A stretch of 64,000 bases of DNA from Morella rubra (lineage: Eukaryota > Streptophyta > Magnoliopsida > Fagales > Myricaceae): contig CM025853.1 in assembly GCA_003952965.2 (NCBI GenBank), positions 14,288,068 through 14,352,067 of the forward strand. The letters are read 5' to 3'. Both the position numbers and the translations under genes were made by a program. Below are positions 34,237 through 43,921 of this stretch, one piece after another. The notes beneath the pieces are model-generated. The model was not told the origin of the DNA. It saw only the letters and a list, made by a program, of their open reading frames with translations, and ran no database searches. Each line of letters opens with the position of its first letter. The stretch's first letter is position 1.

Positions 34237-36065
34237 ATGCCAACGGGAGGGAAACGTCTTCGGTGCGATTCATCAGTTCGAGCTGAGAGTAGTCCCGGTA
34301 CACTAGCAGTGTCGGGTCCTTCACTTAGGGATAGGAACGAATTACCGTCCCCTGACACAGCCAGTCCAGTAGGCACCCAAAGTAGTTGTGCGTGTAAGTA
34401 TCTTACCCCGTCAATCAAAATTAAATATTATGACTTTTAAATTTCTATGCTTAACTGAATTTTAAATTTTTTGTTCTTCATTTGTAGCGATGTCCGGAAT
34501 CAGACACGTTCGAGGTAGTACGTGTGGGATTGCCTTACTCAAGGCTCGCACCGGAGGAAAGCTGACTGTCCATATCCCTGATGGACGTACGGGCAGTGAT
34601 GACAAGGCGTCCTCAATGCTCTCGAGTCATATTGGTGCGCTCGTTCGACAACATGTCCCATTTGATACGAGTAAGTGGAAGGAGGTCCCCGAAGGGGTTA
34701 AATCGTATGTGATGAACCGAGTGTTGGTAAGTATAATTTATTAAATTTTAATTTTTTGCGTTTCTAACTGTTATATATGTTAAGGATGACTTCCAACTAG
34801 ATTACGACCGACCTGAGGATCGTTTCACTGTGACGTCTACGATGAACACAGCGTACAGGACGCACAGAAATAGAATGTTCCAACATTACTCGGTGTTCAA
34901 TTCCAAAGAAGAGGCGTTAGAGCACCTGTATCCGATATGAACAAGGAAGAATGGACTCGTGTTTGTGATTTATTCGCAAGCGAGGAATTTCAGGTTAAAC
35001 ATTTTTATTCCGTCCTGAACGTTTATTTTATTTTATTATTAATTGTGGTAACAACTGTAAATGTACAATGCAAAGGAGGAGTGCAATCAACAAGGAGAAT
35101 AGAGCTAAGCTGAAGATTGTACACACATCAGGAGCGAGGTCTTTCCAACGCACGAGAGCGTTGTTAGTAAGTAATAAATTTAAATTTTTATTATTTATTA
35201 TTTAAATAAATGACTTAGGTATTTTAATATGCACGTTTTATATTTCTTTTGGTGTACAGAAAAATCCAGAATCTAATGAGATTAGTCCTGCGTTGCTTTA
35301 TAAAAAGACGCATACTAATAAGGATGGCATGTGGACATCAGAAGATGCACGAGAAAATTTTGTAAGTTGTAACATTAGATTTAATGATGCATTCGTGTGC
35401 GTTTATGTTTCATATGTGCTAGTTTTTATTTTATTTTCTAATTTTGTAGGAAAAAATGGAAGCGTTATAGTTGCAGTACGAGTCAGAGGGAAAGTCATAC
35501 ACCGAAGTGGAGATCTTCACTGAGGTGTTGGGACGAAAGCGGGTTATGTGCGAGGTTTAGGCCGTTCAGTACGGTCTGTTGGATCATCTTCATCAGTATC
35601 GTCTGTTGATTTGTCCCGGAGGTTGGAGGAGGCCAGATTACAGATTGAGGAGATGAGGCTAGACAGTTGGAATATGAAACGCTTCTTGTCAAACGGTCAG
35701 ATATGGAGCAGACGATGCGAGAGCATTGCAGATGATGGAGGAGCAGCAATGGAAGAAAGACGAAGAGCTAATGCAGATGATGGCAAAGCAACAACGAAAA
35801 AAAGACGAAGAGCACCGGAATGATGGAGGAGCAGCAAAGGACCCTAGTGGAACAACAAGAACGGAGGATGCAACTAATGGTGGAGAAAATGCGTGAGCAG
35901 CTGGTGAAGCAGATCAGACAGCTGCAATCTCGTTCGACACCCAAACGAAAATTTGGTAGATTTATATATTTTTACTACTTTCTTAGCACTTATCGATTAC
36001 GTATTTTATTTACTTTTAATAACGATTGCATATTTGTAGATATTTTATTATTTTATGAGCATTGA
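34237..36065 (+). pseudogene. CACTA-1 gene D: TNPA-like protein (Transposase_24, En/Spm)
   Basis: Multi-exon gene. Exons at 34237-34393 and 34488-34726 join in phase (GCG T|CG ATG), followed by 34785-34993 and smaller exons near 35074-35168, 35262-35360 and 35450 onward. Family motifs are GGKLTVHIPDGRTG, HIGALVRQHVPF, RSAINKENRAKLK, SGARSFQRTRA and NKDGMWTSEDARENF. The C-terminus is a glutamine- and arginine-rich coiled coil (MVEKMREQLVKQIRQLQ). A frameshift lies near 34935 and a TAG near 35477, so the copy is damaged. In En/Spm elements the second protein binds subterminal motifs; by analogy D would recognise the TCCGGACG arrays. Confidence 0.8.
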
Positions 36066-36129
36066 ATATCTTTCTATTTATATTATTTGTAAATTATTTT
36101 TAAAATTTTAATTAAATTATTGAAATACA

Positions 36130-36828
36130 AAGAAAACCATTCGAACGGTATGAGTGGAAGTCCGAACGGTTAATTGGCGTTGATAACGTGCGCACGCATA
36201 ACAATCCGTCCGCACACATCACGTCAAATTAGTCTGTCCGAATGGTTCTTTTCACGTGCAAATGATCTTTTATGTAGCAAACGTGCACACACTACAATTA
36301 AACGTTCGAACGTGTTCAATAGAACAAGTGTCCGAACTTTATGCGTCATAGTTCGAACGGATTTGGAGGATGACAAATAAATATTTCGTCATAAATGAAA
36401 CAACGGTGCGGACGTCTTTACGCACGCGTCCGAACGTGATGTCTGTACGTTCGGACGATGTTGTATATCCATGCGCATGGATTGTAGATGACGAAATTCA
36501 TTTCGTCACCCTAGAAGAACCATTCGCATGAACCGTCCGAACTTGTTGAGAGTACGTTCGCACAGCTCATGCGAACGGTTGAATTGTACTGGGCATGACG
36601 ATTTTCAATTTCGTCACTATGGCAAAAAACACCGTTCGGACGGTTTGGAAAACGTCCGAACGGTTTCGAGCGACAGAACGTCAAAATCGTCACCCAAAAA
36701 TTTGGCTGACGGGCTTTAGGTGACAAACAGAGTAACAACTCGGTTTTGCACCCAAAATATTAGGTGACGAATTTAGTACTTTGGGTGACAAAAAAATTTG
36801 TCACCCAAAGTATTTTTTCTTATAGTGA
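36130..36828 (+). repeat. CACTA-1 right subterminal and terminal region
   Basis: Repeats of TTCGAACGG, GTCCGAACG, CGTTCGGACG and CCGTTCGCA occur in both orientations at 36135-36680. GATGACGAAATTCATTTCGTCAC and related phrases form small palindromes. The region ends in the TTTGGGTGACAAA hairpin (36781-36810) and the terminal repeat (TTCTTATAGTG, 36818-36828). Confidence 0.85.
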
Positions 36829-36831
36829 ACT

Positions 36832-38120
36832 AAGTGTTATATTATGAATGCAGTCATATCTTGCAGGAAATTAAACTTGCCAAAAGGTAAATGACTCTTA
36901 TACCAAATAGATAATGCAAAAGCAGATTAATGTTCATGCACCAGATCAATGTAATTCGCAGGCAAAGATCCGCCTGGCAGTCAAAGAAAGATATATATAT
37001 ATATATATATTCCGACTATTGTCATGTCCCAATCAAAAGACAACTTATTAACGATACCCACAACTGCTTTCTTTGACTTGCTGGGGGATCTTTACTTGCG
37101 AACATCTGGGTCAAATAAGTTGTCTTTTGATTGGGACAACAATAGTCGGAACAGAACCATCATCCCATTGAATATCTCAGTGATCAGAAGTAATTGGTCG
37201 AAGGGACAAGTGAAAGGATAGGTTCTGCTTCCCCCCCAGGGTGTAGACGTCTCTTATAGAGCCGAACTGTTTGAGAAATAAATTTTACGGACGACGTGAT
37301 CTATAATTTGGTGTCAATTAGTGTTTATATGACGTTTTAAGTAAAATCCTTGAACTAGGCCAGCCAAAATCGATCGTGTTACCAGACTACATCTTTTACT
37401 ATAAACCAAAGGCTACAAGAGGGACCGATCCTCACAAAAGACATAAGACATTTGTTTGCGAAAGTTAAATGGGTATTGGAGGTGGACTCCTCCTTTTCTT
37501 CTTTTTCTCCTGTCTCTTTAATATCTTTTGAGCAGAAAACTTTGTTTTTTACTAACCTAGAAACTAGAAGCCACGTAAAAAAAAAAAAAGCCCGCAGGCA
37601 CCAGAAAAATAGATTTACTGCGCATCAAACCTCTCACCAATATAGCCAAGTAATTTTATTTTTTTTCTAAGCAACATAGCCAAGTAATTTCTCCTTATAC
37701 AGAAGAGAAACATGCAACACATTAATTCTCTGTTACGTTTCACTGATTTCCAAGTATTGCACTATTTTTAGTTGGTCTTCAAAATAAATGCAAGAGGAGG
37801 CTCTCTATGCTTCGCTCTTAATATTAGTGCTGAAAATCATTATATATTTATGGATATAATTAATGATCCCTCACCAGGAAAGTCCGAAGCTGTTTCCTTC
37901 TTTAAGCTTTATCCAGTTTGCATTATCCTCATCCTTCATCAGAAAATTGGCGCGCAAGATCACACACATGGCCAACTGCAATATTTTCGATCTCGCAACC
38001 CATTGGAAACAATAATTTGTTTGAACTGGCAACGCTATAATGACAGAAGTAGTTTTGCTTTCTAGGCTATAATGGCGAGTAGTTGGGACATAATTAGAGA
38101 AATGGCACTTCTGACACAAC
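36832..38120. other. Spacer between CACTA-1 and the strictosidine-synthase-like gene
   Basis: No gene is supported. It contains a candidate tRNA-Met-type priming sequence (minus TGGTATAAGAGTC, near 36891-36905) that may belong to the pararetrovirus fragment split by CACTA-1. It also contains an AT dinucleotide run (36991-37010), interleaved inverted repeats (36954-37151) and the upstream region of the next gene. Confidence 0.45.
36954..37151. repeat. Two interleaved inverted repeats
   Basis: Arm A (36954-36990) pairs with A' (37067-37103), and arm B (37010-37049) pairs with B' (37114-37151). The order is A-B-A'-B', so the two stems overlap. A and A' share AAAGATCC and GTCAAAGAAAG; B and B' share TTCCGACTATTG and CCCAATCAAAAGACAACTTA. 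B and B' differ mainly by a 2-nt indel. An (AT)n run separates A and B. Confidence 0.85.
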
Positions 38121-38122
38121 CT

Positions 38123-38130
38123 TATAAATA
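38123..38130 (+). promoter_or_regulatory. TATA box of the strictosidine-synthase-like gene
   Basis: TATAAATA lies 75 bp before the ATG at 38205, a normal plant TATA-to-start distance for a gene with a 5' leader of about 45 nt. No other core-promoter match is nearer. Confidence 0.6.
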
Positions 38131-38204
38131 AGTACGGCTACCGCCTCTAACATATCACGATTTAGCAGGTGCGAGCGTCAACTCATCTTCATTAGTTTTC
38201 TGCC

Positions 38205-41200
38205 ATGAGGCTACCTTTTCCTTCCTCCGCTTTGTTCTTTCTTCTATATTTTTCCGTCACTCCTGGTCTCATTTTCTCTTATGAACCAACTTCCACTGAT
38301 CACCTTAGAAACTACCGCCAACTTGACCTTCCACCTGGCGTATTCGGCCCTGAAAGCATCGCCTTTGACTGCCATGGAAACGGACCTTATGTTGGGGTGT
38401 CAGATGGAAGAATCCTCGAGTGGCACGGAGCACGCTTAGGCTGGGTAGAGTTTGCTACAAGCCCAGCAAAGAGGCAAGACTTTAACCTGATATATATAGA
38501 CCACAATTAACAGCCATAGTTATTTGCCGAGTCCCTCATAAAAACTATTCAGACTTGCACAAAATAGAACTAGATCTTATATATATTTTCTACTATAAAA
38601 TTTAAGGCCATGAACCTTTATGTGCTTGTTTCAAATATCTTTACTTGTCTTTCGTATTAGGCTTGATAAAAGACATGGGTCTAGTGCCGAGCATTATACT
38701 CAAAGTTGCTTTCTTGGTTGGCAATTGCATGATTTCCTTCGTGTTGGAGGCATGCATGCACGCAATGCTTAAGAATTCTGTACGGAGCAAAAACACTTTA
38801 TGAGGGGCTTAGGAAGTTAAAAGCAGAATTCATCGAGTTTTAAGTATATTCATTCCGGCTGGTTTGAGCATTTCTTTCTGTACGTATAGCTTCCGCAAAT
38901 ATTTCTGATTGTTTAGCTGTACACTTCAAACGTCATATGATATTCGATTATAAACACCAATATTTTTTTTAAGTGATATTTCCATTTATTTGTCCTGCTT
39001 CCTGCTCTTCATTCTCTACTAAATATATACGAGAAACAGACACTTGCATGATGATTGATCACCAGAGGCAGAATTTGGTAGTATAGTATATATACATATT
39101 TTCTCGATACGGGCGTGTATTTCTTTTTCTTTGGGGGTGTTTTTTTGCCAAAATTTTGGAGAATATTCTCGAAATTTTAGGAATCTTTACTTTATTAAGA
39201 TTTATTGGGGTTTGTGAAAAGTGAAGTGTGTATGTGTAAAAGTTAAAAATTTTAGAGTGTGTTTGTTTTGTTGAAAATGTTGGTGCCCCAAAATATTGGG
39301 AAACAAACACCCCCTTTATTGGCAGGTATGGTACTTTTGTATTTCTCAAAAAGATTTGTATGCATCAAATTACAAGTTTGCACCATTTGCCGGGAACGGA
39401 TTGCCTCCGAAGGTAATTTTGTGCGAAGATCCAGATGGGCGGTACAGATTGAATTTTACAAATCTAACGGTCAAAAATGCTCCAGGTCATTTAACGAAAT
39501 TTCTTGGCTTTTCAGCTCGGCTTAGCGGCTCATTCCCCTTCTAGTTTCTTCCACACGCGTCCCTCCCTCTCCAATTTTTTTTCTCCCACTCCGTCTCTCT
39601 CTCTATTGCTTTCTTCCTCTCTCGGACATCGCCCACTGGAAAGATCACCCAGAGCCACCTCTTGCAGACTTGGAAAGCGACTTACCCAACCCCCACTTCT
39701 CTCTCCCTCTGCATATATATATAATATTTATATACCTCCAAACATAGATACAACCCAAAAGGAACTAAACCTAGAATCTCAAAACCACACAACTTTTTCG
39801 ATCTTTTCCCGTCAACGAGGCAAGAGTGCTGTGAAAAATGCTTTCGGCTCCTCCCAAATCGTCTCTCCTGCTTCACAGAATTAACCCCAGCACCAACACC
39901 ACAGCCACCACCAACACAACGACGCAGTTGGTCATCAACTTGACAACGGATTGACTCAGATGCTAGCTAGATTTAGGAGTAGAGTTCAGTTCGCTATAGC
40001 TAGTTTTTTCCGTGATGCAGAGTGACATAATTTGGAACCATCATACGGTTCAGTAGAGGAAAGGAAAGATAAAATAAAAAAAAAAACTCACTTTTAGCTC
40101 TTGATCCGGCGAGCAGAGGAGTGTGTCCGGCGAGAGGAGGCGCGGCAGAGTCGAAGAGATGAAGAGAGGGGCTCAGGCGTCACGCACAAAAGAAAATTGG
40201 AAGGGAATGAGTCGTCAAGCCGAGCTGGAAAGCCTAGAAATTTCATTAAATGACCTGTAACATTTTGTACCGTTAAATTTGTAGAATTCAATTTCTACCG
40301 TCCATCCGGATCCTTCGCACAAAATTCCCTTCGGAGGCAATTCGTTCCCCCATTTGCCTACTGCAAGATTTTCTTTTACCAATATTGTGCATCCTTTATG
40401 CGGGTATTGGTTACTGACTATACACTTTCATCAAATATAGTCATCTAATTAGCAAAATTTGTATTTGATCAGGAATAGGCAGCTATGCGATGGCTCAACA
40501 AACCCCAACAGTACTGAACAGGTATGTGGGAGACCACTAGGTCTGAAATTCAATCCTGCAACCTGTGATCTTTATATTGCAGATGCCTACTTTGGGCTTC
40601 TAATGGTAGGACACCGAGGCGGCGTGGCCAAGCAACTTGCCACTTCTGCAGAAGGAGTCCCCTTTCGATTCACAAATGCTTTGGACGTGGACGACAAAAC
40701 AGGAGTGGTATACTTCACGGACAGTAGCATTCTTTTTCAAAGAAGGTACAAGTTCTGCATTAATTTTGGTTTCTCTCAGTCTCTTTCCCTTTCTTTCCCT
40801 GATGAGGTTGACGAAGGAAACATGCATGAACTGAAAAGATAGTTGTGCTGTAGAGAACGTGTTGGTTGCAATGCTTCCCAAGCGTCAAAATACACTGGGA
40901 AGGAAAGGGCCCTATATGTTGGCTATCTTCCGGGTAGGTATCTCCACAATATATAATGACTGATCTGGCAGTCAAGCAGGGAGATTGTCAACACTCCAAA
41001 GCGATTCTTCATCAACTACTAATAAATAATGAGTTAAAAACAGTCATAATGTCGAAGGGATCAATCCGGATCTTCACATAAATATGGTGAACCATATGAC
41101 AAATACTGATAACTCCCTTATATATGAAATTGCAGAAACAAAACCCATAATTAAATGTCATTCACTGCACCTCAATGGACCAGCTAATTATGTTAGCTAG

Positions 41201-42102
41201 AGACAAGTTTCTGGTTGGTCCTTTTATTGGCCGCCTTACTATCCAGTTGTAGAGTTTCATTACTTCTTTACTATATATTTATTAACACCGATAGAACAGA
41301 AACAAGAGACAAGTAGAGAGCAATGATTGATTTAGGACTGGCATGTCCGAGCTTTTCTATAAAAATTATACCGTACCATTCAAGGAATTAATTAATCTGT
41401 GACGAACACAGCGTTAACTAAACTGACCAAAATACTAATTCCTCAAGTTATACTATTTCTAATTTTGGGAAGATATGACATGGAATACTTCTGTAGATTA
41501 ATTCTGTTTCTCTTCTTGTCGTTCGTCATAATTAAGGTTCTCTTATTCTCATAATCTTTTGTTATAGGGCATGGTTAAGAATATTACTAGATGGGGACAG
41601 AACAGGGAGGTTGATGAAGTACGACCCACAGACCAAGAGAGTGACTGTCTTGCTCAAAGGCTTAGCTTTTCCAAATGGGGTGGCTCTAAGCAAGGACAGT
41701 TCCTTCCTTGTACTGTCAGAGAGCGGCACATACCAAGTTCTAAGGTTTTGGCTTGAAGGTCCCAAGAGCCATACTTCAGAAATTTTTTGTCAACTCGAAA
41801 GATCCCCAGATAACATTAAGAGAAACAGTGACGGCAAATTTTGGTTGGCATTAAATAGCGGAAGAGATATCCCAAACCTGGATTACAATTTGGATCTACA
41901 ACATGAAGTTGCCATACCAAGGTTGACAAACGATCCTGTGGCAGCAAAACTGGATGAAGAGGGTAAGGTTGTAAGTATTTTGGATGGAAAGGGTGGGAAC
42001 GCTTTGGACTCAGTCAGTGAAGTTGAAGAACACAGCGGGATGTTGTGGATAGGGTCTGCTGTCAAGCCTTATGTTGGTGTTATCAAAAAATTTAGAGGAT
42101 AG
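38205..42102 (+). CDS. Strictosidine-synthase-like protein (three exons)
   Basis: Exons 38205-38473, 40473-40745 and 41568-42102 join in phase (both junctions restore AGG) to 358 aa, normal for the family. Residues 1-25 (MRLPFPSSALFFLLYFSVTP...) look like a secretory signal. The six-bladed propeller motifs follow: GPESIAFDCHGNGPYVGVSDG, then ILEWHG, LCDG...VCGRPLGLKF (the conserved disulfide pair), YFTDSS, GDRTGRLMKYDP, LAFPNGVALSKD and LWIGSAVKPYVGV. In true strictosidine synthase a catalytic Glu sits just before the EHxG stretch; here SVSEVEEHSG appears to have Ser at that place, as in SSL proteins that do not make strictosidine. Likely a vacuolar or secreted hydrolase-like protein of unknown substrate. 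Intron 1 has a GC donor (AGAG|GCAAGA) and holds a MULE and a MITE. Confidence 0.88.
39133..39314. mobile_element. Small MITE in intron 1 of the SSL gene
   Basis: The ends are GGGGGTGTTT and AAACACCCCC (inverted), with TTT on both sides. The 182-bp body (GTGAAAAGTGAAGTGTGTATG, GCCCCAAAAT) is related to the element at 42339-42530. The class is not certain; a 3-bp duplication would suit a PIF/Harbinger-type MITE. Confidence 0.6.
39392..40349. mobile_element. Non-autonomous MULE in intron 1 of the SSL gene
   Basis: The ends GGGAACG...CGTTCCC are the tips of inverted repeats of about 160 bp (39392-39560 against 40185-40349), sharing ATTGCCTCCGAAGG, TTTTGTGCGAAG and GAAATTTCT. A 9-bp direct repeat CCATTTGCC lies at 39383-39391 and 40350-40358, the Mutator signature. 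The 958-bp element has no transposase. Its interior is CT-rich and could hold a captured fragment, but I recognise no gene in it. Confidence 0.88.
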
Positions 42103-42338
42103 ATAAGAGTTTTGAGTTTCTACGGTATGGACGATGAATAGATACAGTTTTCCTCCGGTATTATTATGTCTCAATGAGAATATTGGCTTTGTTTTTTCAC
42201 TATTAATTTTAGGGGGTAAAGATTCCGTTCTAAGTTACCATCTGGCCACCTCATTTAATGAGGTGACACAAGCTTGGCTTGGCTCAGTTTGGTGATGGTT
42301 GAGCCAAGTCAAATTTTTTTTCTCCCACTTTGAATTTT

Positions 42339-42530
42339 GGGGTGCGTTTGTTTACGGAAATTTTAGAGAATATTTTTAAAATTTTGAGAATTTTTTAAAT
42401 ATTAAAGTTTATTGAGGTTTGTGAAAAGGGTGAAGTGTATGTGTAAAAGTATGAAGTTTATTGGGATTTGTGAAATGTATTTGGTATGATGGAAATTTTG
42501 GCCCCAAAAAAATTGAAAAAACAAACGCCC
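42339..42530. mobile_element. MITE related to the intron-1 MITE, 3' flank of the SSL gene
   Basis: The ends GGGGTGCGTTTGTTT and AAACAAACGCCC are complementary. The body contains TTTGTGAAAAGGGTGAAGTG and TTGGCCCCAAAA, as in the copy at 39133-39314. No clean target duplication is visible. Confidence 0.5.
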
Positions 42531-42809
42531 ACTTGAAACAATAGGTCTGCCCCTTTCCTTCCCCAACACGCGGCCTCCATCTTTTTTGTCTCCACCAGCA
42601 GCTGCCCTGTGGATTAGAAAACGCTGTTCTGGTCTTGTTCACCGGTGCAAGTGTAGCTTCTGTATTTATTATTTCTGCATTTGTACTTTTTCTTCCTGGC
42701 TTTATTTTTGCATTCCTTATTTGCTCTTTTGCACAAATTAACTGCACCTACTACTGCATCTTTATTTCTTTTGTATGAATGAGATATTGGCCTAGATGTT
42801 TAATATTTA

Positions 42810-43302
42810 GGGAAAAGTTATAGTTCGCTCTATAATTGTAGGGATAAAATAAATCTCGACCCCTCTACTATTAAAATAGCAATTGACATCTTTTAACTTT
42901 TGAGAATCATTAATATACGCTCCCTTCCAAATCAAGTGTTAATCAGAAAGAAAAATATGCAAAATAACCAAGATGTCCCTCTAAGACAGAATTACTAAAA
43001 ATATTAAAAAAATTATTAAAAATAAAAAATAATATTTTTTAAATAAAACTATTGGAACATTCTTTCAATAATCTATTTATTTTTAATTTATTTCTTAAAT
43101 TTTTATTTTTTCTATTTACTTTTTAAAATTGTGTCTTGGAAGGGCATTTCGATCATTTTGCATGCTTTTTTGTCTGACTTAACACCTGATTTTGAAAGTA
43201 CATTAATGATTTTCAAAAGTTACGTAAATCGTTGTTTTCATAGTTGAGGGATTGAGGTTGATTTTGCCTGATAATTATGGGGCGAACTATGATATTTTTT
43301 CT
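42810..43302. mobile_element. Small MULE (493 bp) with long terminal inverted repeats
   Basis: The 9-bp direct repeat TAATATTTA lies at 42801-42809 and 43303-43311. The ends form inverted repeats of about 190 bp (GGGAAAAGTTATAGTTCGC against AGAAAAAATATCATAGTTCGC), roughly three quarters the same by eye. There is no coding sequence. It is a MITE-sized Mutator derivative, moderately old from the divergence of its arms. Confidence 0.85.
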
Positions 43303-43311
43303 TAATATTTA

Positions 43312-43921
43312 TACATGCTCTCAATAGTAACATAACAAGTTACATTCGTCAATGATTTCATTAAATTATAATATAAAGAAGGGAAATTTGAGATCCCTAA
43401 CATGCATGCACTCTGCTAATATTCTAAGGAAGTTTCTAGGAAAATGTCTCTTACATGATCTGAACTAATAACTGCCCAGATCTTTAATATATAACTCTAA
43501 TAAATGTAAGATCTTTCTATTTTCGACTTGAATATTATTGATGGAGTAGATAAGTTTTCCGATGACCCGGAGTGTAACTGCCGTTGTTACATCCATTCAA
43601 TAAGTTTTGAGTGTTTGGCTTTGATTTAAATTGCAATGTAATAAAAGTACTATGATATCAACATAATACACACGTGTTTACACATACATAAATATATAAG
43701 GAGGCCTTCTTTTTGTCAATAGGAATACTGAAAGGCTGTTCTTTTTGTTGATGTTTCATTCTAAGTCAAAAGAAACAAAAAAAAAAGTCTTCTTTTCTTT
43801 ATTCTTTTTTGTTTGTAGTGATATTTGTGTCTTTTGCTAACTAAGGATGCTGAATTTAAACAGGTTGATAAATAGTAGAGCTACAAATTATTAACCCGAA
43901 TACAGATAGGCGGGGTCTAGT
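43312..43921. other. Intergenic, AT-rich
   Basis: No gene or repeat edge was recognised apart from the CTAGT target duplication at its right end (43917-43921). Confidence 0.4.

Larger units (their letters stand above)
24890..36828 (+). mobile_element. CACTA-1, a full-length CACTA (En/Spm) DNA transposon
   Basis: The left end is CACTACAAGAATTATA and the right end reads inward CACTATAAGAAAAAATA. A 3-bp AAC duplication flanks it (24887-24889, 36829-36831), as expected for CACTA elements. Just inside each end is a hairpin built from GGTGACAAA / TTTGTCACC (24907-24955 and 36781-36810). Arrays of a TCCGGACG / TTCGGACG / CCGAACGG motif fill the subterminal regions. Four plus-strand genes follow: A (26145), B (28098), C = TNP2 (30837) and D = TNPA-like (34237). 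Genes B, C and D carry frame breaks, so this copy is probably not autonomous even though both ends look whole. Confidence 0.9.

Noticed and set aside
39504-39884. 126-codon Ser- and Pro-rich frame inside SSL intron 1
   Set aside because: It lies within the non-autonomous MULE, starts in its inverted end and has no recognisable domain; capture of a gene fragment cannot be shown by eye.
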